Positions 12,595-22,100 of a stretch of DNA of 23,881 nt are shown here, piece by piece. The stretch is taken from IMG/VR virus record IMGVR_UViG_3300020473_002016, positions 1 to 23,881 of that record. One strand, 5' to 3'. Origin of the DNA: a virus. The notes below the pieces were generated by a model. It searched no databases and was not told the origin of the DNA. It saw only the letters and a list, made by a program, of their open reading frames with translations. Each line of letters starts with the position of its first letter. Positions within the stretch are counted from its first letter, which is position 1. A program made the position numbers and the translations under genes.

Positions 12595-14010
12595 ATGCCC
12601 TTCAATCCACTAGAGAGAAATCAGACACCGCAAGCTAGCAGAATCTTTCACACAGTTGTGGTTGTCGACTTTATAGCAAACCCAGCGACACTTAGTGCGT
12701 CAGATCGAGCATCACTATCTCTTGGAAACGTTGCCGGAAGTAAGGGGATTATTAACTCTCGGTACATTAATAGAATGCCAAGAAATAGCATAATAGGATA
12801 CAGAATCTCAGATAGATCTGGAAATCTTCAACAGGCTGAAATATTTTACCCTTTTTTCTCACCACATCTCTCTCTTCCCATCAAGCCCGGTGAGCAAGTC
12901 TGGGTGATATACGAGACTGTTGGTGGAAGCAGCTCCCGAGCGCAAGGGTCTCTCGGGTATTGGGTTTCGAGAAAGCATGTTGACGATCAAGTTGACGATA
13001 TAAATTACACACATGCTTCTAGGATGGATTTTCATAGGTCTAGAGCCCAGCAAGGTCGAGGGTCTAGGGAAAGAACTTCATCATCTGCACAAGAGGATGG
13101 ATCTCATATTTTGCAAAATCACATTCCCGGATTTCCAAATGGAGATGGATCCGGAAATTTAATTCTTCCAGGGCCCAACGCTTTTGAGAAAATTATTAAG
13201 AGATCTAGAGCGATGGGTCGAAGAGGTCATGCAAATCAGTTTATCGGAGAACCTGTTCCAAGAATCACCAAGACTGTCGGTGATCTCGTTCTTCAGGGTT
13301 CAAACAATGCCAGCATAGTCCTCGGAACAGAGCACACAAGAGACAGTTCACCCTACTTATCTTCATTTCCATCTAGAATGGCTGCCACGGGCCAGGGTGC
13401 AATTGATATCTGTGCCGGACGTGCCCAAACAGACAGCACAGCTGCAGCTCACGTTGCTCATGGAATTATAAATGAAAGAGGGTATAGAGAATCATCTAAG
13501 TATCCGACAAAGGAGCTGAGGGCTTTTAAGTCTAAGGCCAATGCTGCAGAAGGGTCTATGGATCCTGAAAACGATCTCTCTAGAATCTACGTCTCAATGG
13601 CAACTGATCCAGACAATATGTTTAGCATTGATACTTCTGGAATGTCGAGAACAGAAGTCTCAGCTCCAGGAGAGCCTTCAATTGTCTTAAAGACTGATCA
13701 TATGAGACTAGTTGCTAGGCAAGACTTAAAGATTGTTATTGGGGATTCTGGGACTGGGTCAGCAGTTGTTCTTAAGGCCGATGGAAATATTGTCTTTATA
13801 CCGGGTCCTGAAGGTGTCATAAAGCTTGGAGGAGACGATGCTGACAAGGCCCTAATAGTAGCTCCGCCAACAAAGACATTGACCGTTGACGGAAGTGTCA
13901 GCCTGCCTCTCCCGCTTGTTACGATTGCTGGAGGCACAATAGGCGAGGCTGAAGAGGTGGCTGATACGTTCAATTTTACCACGTTTGCTACAAAGGTGCT
14001 GGTTAAGTAA
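12595..14010 (+). CDS. 5: gp5-like baseplate hub / spike OB-fold protein
   Basis: The 471-aa protein resembles the T4 gp5 spike of marine T4-like phages. The N-terminal OB-fold region (about 17-130) shows H-T-V-V-V-V-D-F (19-26), Y-P-F-F-S-P-H-L-S-L-P (85-95) and P-G-E-Q-V-W-V-I-Y-E (98-107), then G-Y-W-V-S-R (121-126). A polar Ser/Arg/Gly-rich stretch (145-200) follows. The C-terminal part (about 365-430) has M-F-S-I-D-T-S-G and K-A-D-G-N-I-V-F-I-P-G-P-E-G-V-I-K-L-G-G, a beta-rich stalk/spike region. T4 gp5 has a lysozyme domain in the middle; none of its catalytic pattern is visible here. It would sit under the tail tube and pierce the cell envelope. It starts two bases after the gp16-like gene and overlaps the next gene by TAATG. 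Confidence 0.75.
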   Translation: MPFNPLERNQTPQASRIFHTVVVVDFIANPATLSASDRASLSLGNVAGSKGIINSRYINRMPRNSIIGYRISDRSGNLQQAEIFYPFFSPHLSLPIKPGEQVWVIYETVGGSSSRAQGSLGYWVSRKHVDDQVDDINYTHASRMDFHRSRAQQGRGSRERTSSSAQEDGSHILQNHIPGFPNGDGSGNLILPGPNAFEKIIKRSRAMGRRGHANQFIGEPVPRITKTVGDLVLQGSNNASIVLGTEHTRDSSPYLSSFPSRMAATGQGAIDICAGRAQTDSTAAAHVAHGIINERGYRESSKYPTKELRAFKSKANAAEGSMDPENDLSRIYVSMATDPDNMFSIDTSGMSRTEVSAPGEPSIVLKTDHMRLVARQDLKIVIGDSGTGSAVVLKADGNIVFIPGPEGVIKLGGDDADKALIVAPPTKTLTVDGSVSLPLPLVTIAGGTIGEAEEVADTFNFTTFATKVLVK

Positions 14011-15266
14011 TGCCAAATGCACTTGAAGCTGCAAATATCTTAAGTGAAAACCCAGATACTGGAGCTATGGAGCTATCAGAGTCTGAGGTGGCTAGCCTTT
14101 GGGAAGCCTCCCTCTCACTTGTCGAGAATGGAACAGCTGCATCTCCTGCATTGACTCATGTCATTCCGGGTATTTCACAAACGCTTATTCCTTTAGAAAT
14201 TCCGCCTATGCCAGAGTCTGCTAGCGCTATCAAAGAATCAGGTGGAAATCTAGAAGAATATGATGCATTTGCAAATTCCTTCGGAAACTTTCTAGTTAGT
14301 ATTGCAGAATTTCTTAACGTACCAATTGATTCACCAGTCGGAAGGCCGCTTGGCTACATTGATCCAACTGTAATCATTAAAATTATCAAAGATAAGATAC
14401 AGGAAGTCGTTGCTCAGATTATAGACCTAGTTCAAGAAAAACTAAATGAATTTAAGGAGCATCTAGGAGAAAAGATTGAGGAATTTTTAGATAAAATTCA
14501 ATTTGACTTTGATGAACTTGGTGTTCCGGAAATCCTTGAGAAATTAGCCCAAGCAGCTGCAATAATTGTATCGATACCGATAACCTTGCTCGAGGGAATT
14601 GAAGAACTTCTAGCGCTATTCAATATACCACCCATTGGCGACATAATTGAATCAATTGTGATGACAATCTTGAGCATACAGCGCGCTATTATGGAGCTGG
14701 ATCTTAAAAATAAGATTATAAATGCAATGATCGATGCACTGGCAGCTGTAGTCAACTTTATTAGAGACACAATTATACAGGAGATCAAAGATGCAATTCT
14801 TGCTGCAATACTTGCCCTTCTTGACATACCTCTTCCCGAGCTTCCAGCCCTTCCTGAATGGGTTTTAAAGATTCCAGATTTTAGCATAGATTTTTTCAAT
14901 CTTCAGCCTCCATTTTTTAATTTTACCCTAATGCCTCCAAACATACTTTCGGAAATTCTTGCATTCTTTCAAGCAATTCTTGAATTTTTTAAATCAGTAG
15001 TTCCTACACTTGATTTTATACTAGCACTTATTGCTGCACTTGCCCAAGGTATTGCCGGACTAATTGAGCTTCTGATTAATATAGTTATTGGAATAATTGA
15101 GGCAGCATTTGGTCTAGTAGCCGGTGCAATTCTTAAGATTGCATCTGTAATTGTAATGATAAACAGAATAGTAAGATACTTAGCAGCTGCACTAATAGGG
15201 TATATTCTAGGAGATGGTTTAATTTTTGAGGCACTTGTAAATGAGCTAATGAGCGCAGGCACCTGA
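14010..15266 (+). CDS. Highly hydrophobic alpha-helical tail-cluster protein, function unknown
   Basis: A 418-aa protein with no family I recognise. Residues 1-110 are polar and Pro/Glu-rich. From 118 it is long Ile/Ala/Leu helices with regular charged positions (V-I-I-K-I-I-K-D-K-I, 121-130; amphipathic to about 265), a Pro-rich break (272-311, including P-P-F-F-N-F), and then a nearly unbroken hydrophobic tract (about 312-405: L-A-L-I-A-A-L-A, L-L-I-N-I-V-I-G-I-I, A-A-A-L-I-G-Y-I-L). Three or four membrane helices are plausible. ATG overlaps the gp5-like stop (TAATG), so it is coupled to the spike gene. In this position a virion component that enters or contacts the host membrane during DNA entry is an attractive inference; a hub or chaperone role is equally open. 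Confidence 0.7.
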   Translation: MPNALEAANILSENPDTGAMELSESEVASLWEASLSLVENGTAASPALTHVIPGISQTLIPLEIPPMPESASAIKESGGNLEEYDAFANSFGNFLVSIAEFLNVPIDSPVGRPLGYIDPTVIIKIIKDKIQEVVAQIIDLVQEKLNEFKEHLGEKIEEFLDKIQFDFDELGVPEILEKLAQAAAIIVSIPITLLEGIEELLALFNIPPIGDIIESIVMTILSIQRAIMELDLKNKIINAMIDALAAVVNFIRDTIIQEIKDAILAAILALLDIPLPELPALPEWVLKIPDFSIDFFNLQPPFFNFTLMPPNILSEILAFFQAILEFFKSVVPTLDFILALIAALAQGIAGLIELLINIVIGIIEAAFGLVAGAILKIASVIVMINRIVRYLAAALIGYILGDGLIFEALVNELMSAGT

Positions 15267-15281
15267 TTATTTATTTGGGCA

Positions 15282-15289
15282 TATATTTA
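15282..15289 (+). promoter_or_regulatory. Candidate late promoter (TATATTTA) before gp25
   Basis: The 42-nt gap 15267-15308 is AT-rich and holds TATATTTA, close to the T4 late element TATAAATA, 19 nt before the gp25 start and just ahead of the gp25 ribosome site (GGGAG, 15295-15299). This would be a natural place for a new late transcript covering the baseplate genes. The motif is short and could be chance. Confidence 0.33.
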
Positions 15290-15308
15290 GTAAAGGGAGA
15301 AAGATAAG

Positions 15309-15785
15309 TTGGCAGCAAGAAGTTTTAAAAGTGTCGGTGACAAAGTCTCAGATATCAAGTTTAATAGGCCTGTCCCACAAGTCCCGCCTGTGGGAATAGT
15401 CACACCTTTAAAATTCGGAACAGGCAGATCTGGTCTTTTTGAAATGAATTTTGAAATTGAGAAACAGGTTCAAGATAACTTAAGAAATTTACTTTTAACA
15501 AACCACGGTGAAAGACTTGGTCACTATGACTTTGGTGCAAACTTAAGAGAACTTACAACAGAAAGGCTGTCAAATAAAGATTTTGATAATGAGGCAATGA
15601 TAAGAATAAGAGATGCTGTTAAAAAATATATTCCCTTTGTTGAGCTATCTTCTTTTGAGTCATCATTTAACAAGAATCCCACAACAGATTCTATTGCTGA
15701 AATTAGTATAAAAATATTTTATAATATTCCAAAACTACAAGTGACGAATAAGGGAATAGAGGTTATTCTATACTGCATAGGGTAG
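15309..15785 (+). CDS. 25: Baseplate wedge protein gp25 (GPW/gp25 family)
   Basis: This 158-aa protein has the gp25 core: N-x-E-I-E-K-Q-V-Q-D-N-L-R-N-L-L-L-T-N (48-65), G-E-R (67-69), Y-D-F-G-A-N-L (73-79), followed by I-R-I-R-D-A-V-K-K-Y-I-P (98-109) and a terminal beta sheet E-I-S-I-K-I-F-Y (131-138), E-V-I-L-Y-C-I-G. gp25 joins gp6 and gp53 in the wedge core and starts sheath assembly in contractile tails. Residues 1-40 are a polar N-terminal extension beyond the family core. The start is TTG with GGGAG nine bases before it; no better in-frame ATG exists before the core. gp6 follows three bases later, as in other contractile baseplates. Confidence 0.9.
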   Translation: MAARSFKSVGDKVSDIKFNRPVPQVPPVGIVTPLKFGTGRSGLFEMNFEIEKQVQDNLRNLLLTNHGERLGHYDFGANLRELTTERLSNKDFDNEAMIRIRDAVKKYIPFVELSSFESSFNKNPTTDSIAEISIKIFYNIPKLQVTNKGIEVILYCIG

Positions 15786-15788
15786 GAA

Positions 15789-17618
15789 ATGTCAAATATA
15801 AAAAGTAAAAAAGATCAACTAAGAACATATCTCAATAAAGACTTTAATAGCTTTAGGTCAAATTTATTAAGATATGCCCAGACATTCTTTTCAGATCACA
15901 TTAATGATTTTTCTGAGGCCAGTCTGGGTGGGCTCCTTCTTGACATGAATGCCTATGTTGGTGATACAATGGCATATTATCTAGATCATCAATTTAATGA
16001 ACTTGATATAAACACTGCTGTTGAAGACGTGAATATTGAAAGGCTCATCAGGTCCGCTGGTGTCCCAATTACTGGTGCTGCCCCCTCTACTGCTAATGTG
16101 AATTTTTTTATAAGAGTGGATTCAGATCCTTCAAATACAGATCTTCCTCTTCACCAATTTCTTCCGATAATTAGAGAAGGAACGGTTGTTCAATCCAGCA
16201 AGGGAGTCCGGTTTACTCTAACAGAAGATTTAGACTTCTCTATGACGGATGATGGTGGAAACTATCTTTTTCAAAAAATAATTCCCTCTAATGCTGGATC
16301 AGATCCAAGCTCCTATATTTTAAAAATGTCTGGGCTATGTGTATCGGGACAAATTGCAACTGAGACGAGGTCTTTTGGGAACAATTTTCAGCCGTTTCAA
16401 AAGATAGTGCTACCTCATTCAAATGTTTCAGAGGTGCTATCTGTTAAGGATACTGATGGAAACACTTACTACGAAGTTGACTCACTAGTTCAAAATACTG
16501 TGTACAGAAGAGTAAAAAATACTCAATATGATTTAAATGAAGTTCCAGATAATCTAGAGCTCCTACCAGCACCCTATCGGTTTACTAGAACTGTAAATGG
16601 TTCAACATATAAAACTACAATCACATTTGGGTCAGGTAGGGCGGACACACTTGACAACGATATTATTCCAGATCCTAGTGAGCTGTCTCTTCCACTTTAC
16701 GGAAAGAAGACTTTTTCTAGATTTTCAATCGATCCAAACAATCTTCTTAGAACACGTACACTAGGAATATCTCCTGTCAATACCACAGTTAGCATTAGGT
16801 ATAGACACGGAGGTGGGCTATCTCACAATGTAGGCCCCGGATCCATATCAGGTGTCGGAACTCTTCTTACAACATTTAAAGGAGGAGTTCCAGCAGGCAT
16901 TGTCTCAAAGATAAGAGCATCAGTAGACGTTAGAAATCCTCTTGCCTCAGCTGGAGGTGAAAATGCTCCAAGTATTAGAGACCTTAAGCAATATGTTAAA
17001 TCAGCTAGAAATTCTCAATCTAGAATAGTTACAAGAGAAGATCTTTTAGCTCACGTTTATATGATGCCATCTAGATTCGGTCGGGTCTATAGGGCTGGAA
17101 TTAGATCAAATCCCAACAACCCACTATCAACTCAGCTATTTATAGTTAGTAGATCTGCATCAGGCCTCTTATCTATTTCACCTGATGCACTTAAGCAAAA
17201 TTTAAGGTTATTTTTAAATGAAAGTAGGCTAATTTCAGATGCAATAGACATTCTTGACTCCCCCGTTGTTAATCTTGGAGTAAAGTATTCAATAGTTGTT
17301 GATACAACTTCCAATAGAAGCTCTGCTATTCAAATGGTAAATTCAAGAATAATGGCCTACTTTAGAAATATAAACTTTCAAATAGATCAGCCCGTCATTG
17401 TATCAGAGATTCAAGCTATTGTCCTAAACGCACCCGGCGTGATTTCTGTTCCGGAGTTTGAGATTATAAATAGAGCAGGTGTTATATCAGGAATGTTCTA
17501 TAGTACATTTTATTTAGATATTGACGGCGCAACTCATAGAGGAATAATATCTCCCCCAGCTGGAGGAATATTTGAGATGAGATACCCAACACATGATATT
17601 ATCGGTACAGCGGAATAG
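15789..17618 (+). CDS. 6: Baseplate wedge protein gp6
   Basis: The 609-aa product corresponds to T4 gp6 (660 aa), the wedge protein whose dimers form the inner ring of the baseplate. The N-terminal F-S-E-A-S-L-G-G-L-L-L-D-M-N-A-Y-V-G-D (41-59) and Y-Y-L-D (63-66) with I-R-S-A-G-V-P (87-93) match the conserved gp6/J-type start. The region around residue 400-420 (K-S-A-R-N-S-Q-S-R-I-V-T-R-E-D) is the gpJ-like core domain. The C-terminal part (about 495-600) has I-V-V-D-T-T-S-N and I-V-S-E-I-Q-A-I, the usual two-layer alpha/beta domain. It lies directly after gp25, the standard order. No truncation or frameshift was seen. Stop is TAG. Confidence 0.88.
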   Translation: MSNIKSKKDQLRTYLNKDFNSFRSNLLRYAQTFFSDHINDFSEASLGGLLLDMNAYVGDTMAYYLDHQFNELDINTAVEDVNIERLIRSAGVPITGAAPSTANVNFFIRVDSDPSNTDLPLHQFLPIIREGTVVQSSKGVRFTLTEDLDFSMTDDGGNYLFQKIIPSNAGSDPSSYILKMSGLCVSGQIATETRSFGNNFQPFQKIVLPHSNVSEVLSVKDTDGNTYYEVDSLVQNTVYRRVKNTQYDLNEVPDNLELLPAPYRFTRTVNGSTYKTTITFGSGRADTLDNDIIPDPSELSLPLYGKKTFSRFSIDPNNLLRTRTLGISPVNTTVSIRYRHGGGLSHNVGPGSISGVGTLLTTFKGGVPAGIVSKIRASVDVRNPLASAGGENAPSIRDLKQYVKSARNSQSRIVTREDLLAHVYMMPSRFGRVYRAGIRSNPNNPLSTQLFIVSRSASGLLSISPDALKQNLRLFLNESRLISDAIDILDSPVVNLGVKYSIVVDTTSNRSSAIQMVNSRIMAYFRNINFQIDQPVIVSEIQAIVLNAPGVISVPEFEIINRAGVISGMFYSTFYLDIDGATHRGIISPPAGGIFEMRYPTHDIIGTAE

Positions 17619-17623
17619 TAGAA

Positions 17624-19165
17624 ATGTATAGAATATTAACTGCCAGCAAAGATACATACATTACTAATAAAATTATTAGCAATGACATAAGGGCAAAAGA
17701 CGCAAATGTCGGGCAGGCGGGCACGCTTGATATCTTCAAGCTCTACGCTGAATCAACATCAGGATCTGATACTTCACCGACTGAGCTATCTCGCGTCCTC
17801 ATAAAGTTTGATCTGGATCCACTTAGGGCAATGACAGCTTCATCCCTAGATATATCACATAATTCATTTAAGTGTTTTTTAAAGCTAAAAGACGTCTATG
17901 GCGGACAGACAACCCCTTCTAAGTTTAGACTTCTGGTGGCTCCTCTCTCCAAGGCATTTGACGAAGGCGGTGGAAGAGATATAATTTCATTTTCTGATCT
18001 TGATTCTAGTAATTTTATGACCGCCTCTGTTGCTGGTACCACGCCTGAAGTTTGGACATTTGATGGAGCAAATAAAGAAGGCCTTCTCGGAAGCGACGAC
18101 CTTGATATTATTACAAGCGGAAACCTTCACGACGGAGAGGGGTCCGCTGCCTTTATTTGGAAAGATCAACTATTTGAATCAGGAAAAGAAGATCTCAGTA
18201 TTGATATAACAAGAATTGTATCCGGCGTCCTAAAGGGTCAAATTCCCGATCATGGATTAAGAATTTCACTCTCAGGTACAATGGAGACTGATGATAAGAC
18301 GAGATTTGTTAAGAGGTTTGCGTCAAGACATGCAACAACAGTTGAACACAGGCCTAAGATAGTCGTTCACTATAACGATTCTCAAATCGATCATCATAAA
18401 AACTTTTATTTTAATCTCACAGGCTCTCTTTTCTTAAATAATTTTCACAGAAATCAGCCAGCCCATATGCTTGACGGAAGAACGGGAAATGAAGTCAAGG
18501 GTTCAAATTGTGTCGTTCTTAGACTTGAGTCAGGATCTCATGATCACGGAACTTTCTTTACATACTCTGTCACAGGATCTCAGCATGTGATAGGAACACA
18601 CGCAATCACTGGAGTCTATTCAGCTTCTTTTGCAATTGGTGCATTTGCATCAGGTACCCTTAGAAGTGAAATAGTCAATGCTGCTTCTGCTACTTTTTCA
18701 ACCTACTGGGGATCTACTGATTATAAGGTTGGATTTCATACTGGATCACTTGTTATACAAAATGTTAAAAGATCAAGCTTTGACAACGCTCCAGATAAAT
18801 TATTTTTAAACGTTACAAACCTAAGGTCAAAATATAGCTCATTTGAGAAAGCCAGAATGAGAGTCTTTGTTGAGAATCTTGGAAAAGAAGTCGTCTTCAA
18901 GAAAAAGCCGCTTGAGTCAACAAGTGAAATCTATACACAGATGCACTATAGGGTCCGTGACGCCTTTAATGGAAAAATTATAATTCCATTTGATGAAAAA
19001 TACAAAGGAACCCTCCTATCAACAGATTCTGATGGAATGTTTTTTGACCTCTACATGGACTCACTTCCGTCAGGCAGAGTATATTCTTTTGACTTCTTAA
19101 TAAAAGATTTTGGAACAGATAGGGTTTTTACAAATGTAGGAAGCAAGTTTCGCGTGGTTGAATAA
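17624..19165 (+). CDS. DNRLRE-type virion/baseplate protein
   Basis: A 513-aa beta-rich protein. The first half fits a DNRLRE-like domain: A-S-K-D-T-Y-I-T (7-14) at the start, S-R-V-L-I-K-F-D-L (56-64), and F-A-S-R-H (232-236) then R-P-K-I-V-V-H-Y (243-250) at the end. This is a jelly-roll-like module often found in surface and adhesion proteins and, as I recall, in marine T4-like phage tail proteins. The second half (251-513) is beta-rich and Ser/Gly/Thr-rich with no family I know. The gene starts five bases after gp6 and overlaps the next gene by TAATG, so it belongs to the baseplate operon in the place of T4 gp7/gp8. A peripheral baseplate or fibre-attachment role is inferred. Confidence 0.68.
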   Translation: MYRILTASKDTYITNKIISNDIRAKDANVGQAGTLDIFKLYAESTSGSDTSPTELSRVLIKFDLDPLRAMTASSLDISHNSFKCFLKLKDVYGGQTTPSKFRLLVAPLSKAFDEGGGRDIISFSDLDSSNFMTASVAGTTPEVWTFDGANKEGLLGSDDLDIITSGNLHDGEGSAAFIWKDQLFESGKEDLSIDITRIVSGVLKGQIPDHGLRISLSGTMETDDKTRFVKRFASRHATTVEHRPKIVVHYNDSQIDHHKNFYFNLTGSLFLNNFHRNQPAHMLDGRTGNEVKGSNCVVLRLESGSHDHGTFFTYSVTGSQHVIGTHAITGVYSASFAIGAFASGTLRSEIVNAASATFSTYWGSTDYKVGFHTGSLVIQNVKRSSFDNAPDKLFLNVTNLRSKYSSFEKARMRVFVENLGKEVVFKKKPLESTSEIYTQMHYRVRDAFNGKIIIPFDEKYKGTLLSTDSDGMFFDLYMDSLPSGRVYSFDFLIKDFGTDRVFTNVGSKFRVVE

Positions 19166-22100
19166 TGTCTAGTGGAAAGCCAAAAAATGTAATGGGGCCT
19201 AGCCTATTTTCTCCTTCCTTTATTAGGGGTATAAACCTTGGAAGTGCAAGAGTTGATGATGTAACATTTTCTGAAGTATCTGATACAAATATAGGAAGCA
19301 CATCTTCATTTAGATACGACCCCCCTGGAAGTCCAATGAGGTCAACCCAGCAATTAAACATTGACTGGTCTATATTTGAAAATCATACATTTTTTAATTC
19401 AGCAATTTCAAAAGTCAACGTTGCATTTGATAAAATTATTAATGAGTTCCCATTTGATGGGACAAGAAAGGAAACAGAAGACTTTCTCGACAATCTGACT
19501 GGGTATGAAAACTATATTCTGGATAGATTTCCAAAAAATACTGGGTACCTTAATTTTTATGGAAGTAGCACCGCCGGACTAGATCAAGGGACACTTATTA
19601 AGGTCAAAGATCAAGCAGGAAGATTATTTCCTGAATATTCAAAAATGAACACTGGGCAGAGAGTCCTAGACCCTACAACAGGATCTTTCTCAATTGAGAT
19701 GCAGCTCTTGTGTGCTTCTATAACAAACAATAAGCAGATTATCTGTCAAAGACTTGTTGATGATGATTATGGATTTACCTTAGGAATTTCAAATACATCA
19801 TCTACAACAGAAGCTTCAATAGTCTTTTCTGTCACTTCTGGGTCAAACTATATGATCACGTCTGGGACTATTTCTAAGGGATCTTTTGAGCATGTCTGCG
19901 CTGTGTGCAATAGAGAGGAGGGTGTAGGAAAGCTTAGGCTTTATGTAAATGAAAAGCTAATCGGCGAGTCTGATGGAGAGACAGAGATTTTGGACATGGG
20001 ATTTTCTCCATCTCACTACTTTACAATCGGATCAGGTTCAATTCACCACCTAAGCGGTGTTGTGGGAAGCACATCTGAAACACCGACAGGTGGAAAGTTT
20101 ACACCCACAGAGACTTTTTCAGGATCAATTGATGAATTTAGATTTTTTCACTCTATTAGAAGCCTTGACGAACAGAAGCAATTCGCCAAGAGGTCAATTT
20201 TTTCATCTCCCGATCTACGGCTTTATTTTAAATTTAATGAGCCTAGTGGGTCTACGGGTGTTAATGATATTGTCTTAGACAGCTCTGGTAAGTCACTTCA
20301 TTCAAGAGTTTTAAACTACTTTAGCGTATCATCCGGAATAGCTCTAAGGGGTACTGGAAGCGCCGGAGGGGGAACTGGTCCAGTTAAGCCCCCACTTGTT
20401 GATGAGAATTTAGACTTATGCCCAGTTCTGTTTCCTAAGTTTGAAAAAGTAACAGATTTAAACTATACACTTCTCTTGTCTGCTAGTAGATATGATAATG
20501 ATAATCCAAATCTAATAACAAAGCTCATACCTCCGCACTATCTTGAAGAGGGACAGCATGCACAGGGCTTAAACACTATTAATGGAGAGATATTAGGAAA
20601 CTATTCCGGATCCTCAATACCTGGAACAGGTGATATCGGATCTTCTCAGCTTCTTACTGCTCTTCTTTTTGTCTATGCTAGCCAGTTTGATGAGATTAAG
20701 CTTTTTATAGATGAGTTTTCTCAAATTTTTTATGTCGACTATGATGAAAATACTTCTGCATCTGATCCCTTTCTTCTGTTTGCAGGAGAGTATATGGGAA
20801 TTGATCTACCTAGAATCTTTAGTGACGCTTCTCTCTTGCAACAAGTCGACGGAGAAGATCTTACTACAGACACAGCCAGGGCAGGGGGTTCTTTAAATTA
20901 TGTTCAAAACCAGATCTGGAGAAGAATCTTAACAAATATGAGAGAAATTACAGTTTCTCGTGGAACTATTCACAGTGTTAAGTCTCTAATTAGGTCTATT
21001 GGAATTGAACCTGACAATGTTCTAAGAATTAGAGAGTATGGAGGTCCTTCAAGGAAGACGCTTAGAAACCTTCGTGTCAAAAAGTCTGAAGTTTCGACAA
21101 TGATAGACTTCTCAGGGTCTCTTGCAGCCCATTCCAATATGGAGGTAGGCTGGAGCTTAAACGACCAGGGCTTCTTGACAGGAAGCTTTCAGAGGCCTCG
21201 TCTAATGTCTCCCTATCTGAGTGCAAGCAGGTTTGAGGTAGGATATCCTGAACCGCAGGGGACTTTTGTCAGTAAGCATATTGACTATCTTTCCAGAATA
21301 GGGGGTGTTAAGAAGGCATCAGTTGTGCTTCAGTCAACTGCTCAGGCAAATACAAATGAGACAATTATTTTAATTGCAACTGATGGAACATCTCAGACTT
21401 ATACATCTAAGAGCTCTGAAACACTATCTTCTGGATTTTTTAAAGGAACAGCCGCGTATACTGTTGCTCAGAGAATGACATCATTAAAGGCATGTATAGA
21501 GGCCAAGCAACCTGGAAAGTTTACAATTGTTCAATCATCCACAACAGCAGCTAATGACACCCTAACTCTTACACAGGTTCAGGGCGGAGATGAGGGAAAT
21601 ACGATAGTCACCAATACCCTGTTAAATTTTAAGGTTAACGGGATTCTCAAGGGAGCAAGCACAACTGTTCCATTTACAGGTGGAAGATCAGCTGTTGGCG
21701 GTGATCCGCTATTTGATCACAATATTCATGGTATCTCAAATGATCCGGACGATGGCCTGTTTACTTCTGGGTCGTGGACATATGAGGCAATTTATCAAAT
21801 ACCGGGTCTCTTGACTGGATCTCACTTTGTTACACAAAGCCTGGCTAGGCTTCACGTTACAGGCACCAATGCGCCAGCTAAAACCCACGGAATTATATTC
21901 AACCTCTCTACAATCTCAGGTACTAGTAAGACTATTTTGTTTGGAAGGCCCTCAAGAAGTACCACAGCTTCAACTTTAAAGCTTGTTTTAACAGGAGCTA
22001 ATATATTTGATGGAAACCCATGGAACATATCGTTCGGAAGATATCGAGCAGATGACCCTATTTCCGGAACTATTTCGCCTCTAAGCTCGTCATACTTTAT

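Noticed and set aside
14498-14899. Antisense open frame of 133 aa, plus another at 14969-15262
   Set aside because: Mirror of the Ile/Ala/Leu-rich helical protein; Ser/Arg-rich low-complexity shadow with no ribosome site or domain.
17465-17472. Perfect T4 late promoter box TATAAATA
   Set aside because: It is inside the gp6 coding region with no gene start nearby; one exact 8-mer is expected by chance in AT-rich DNA.
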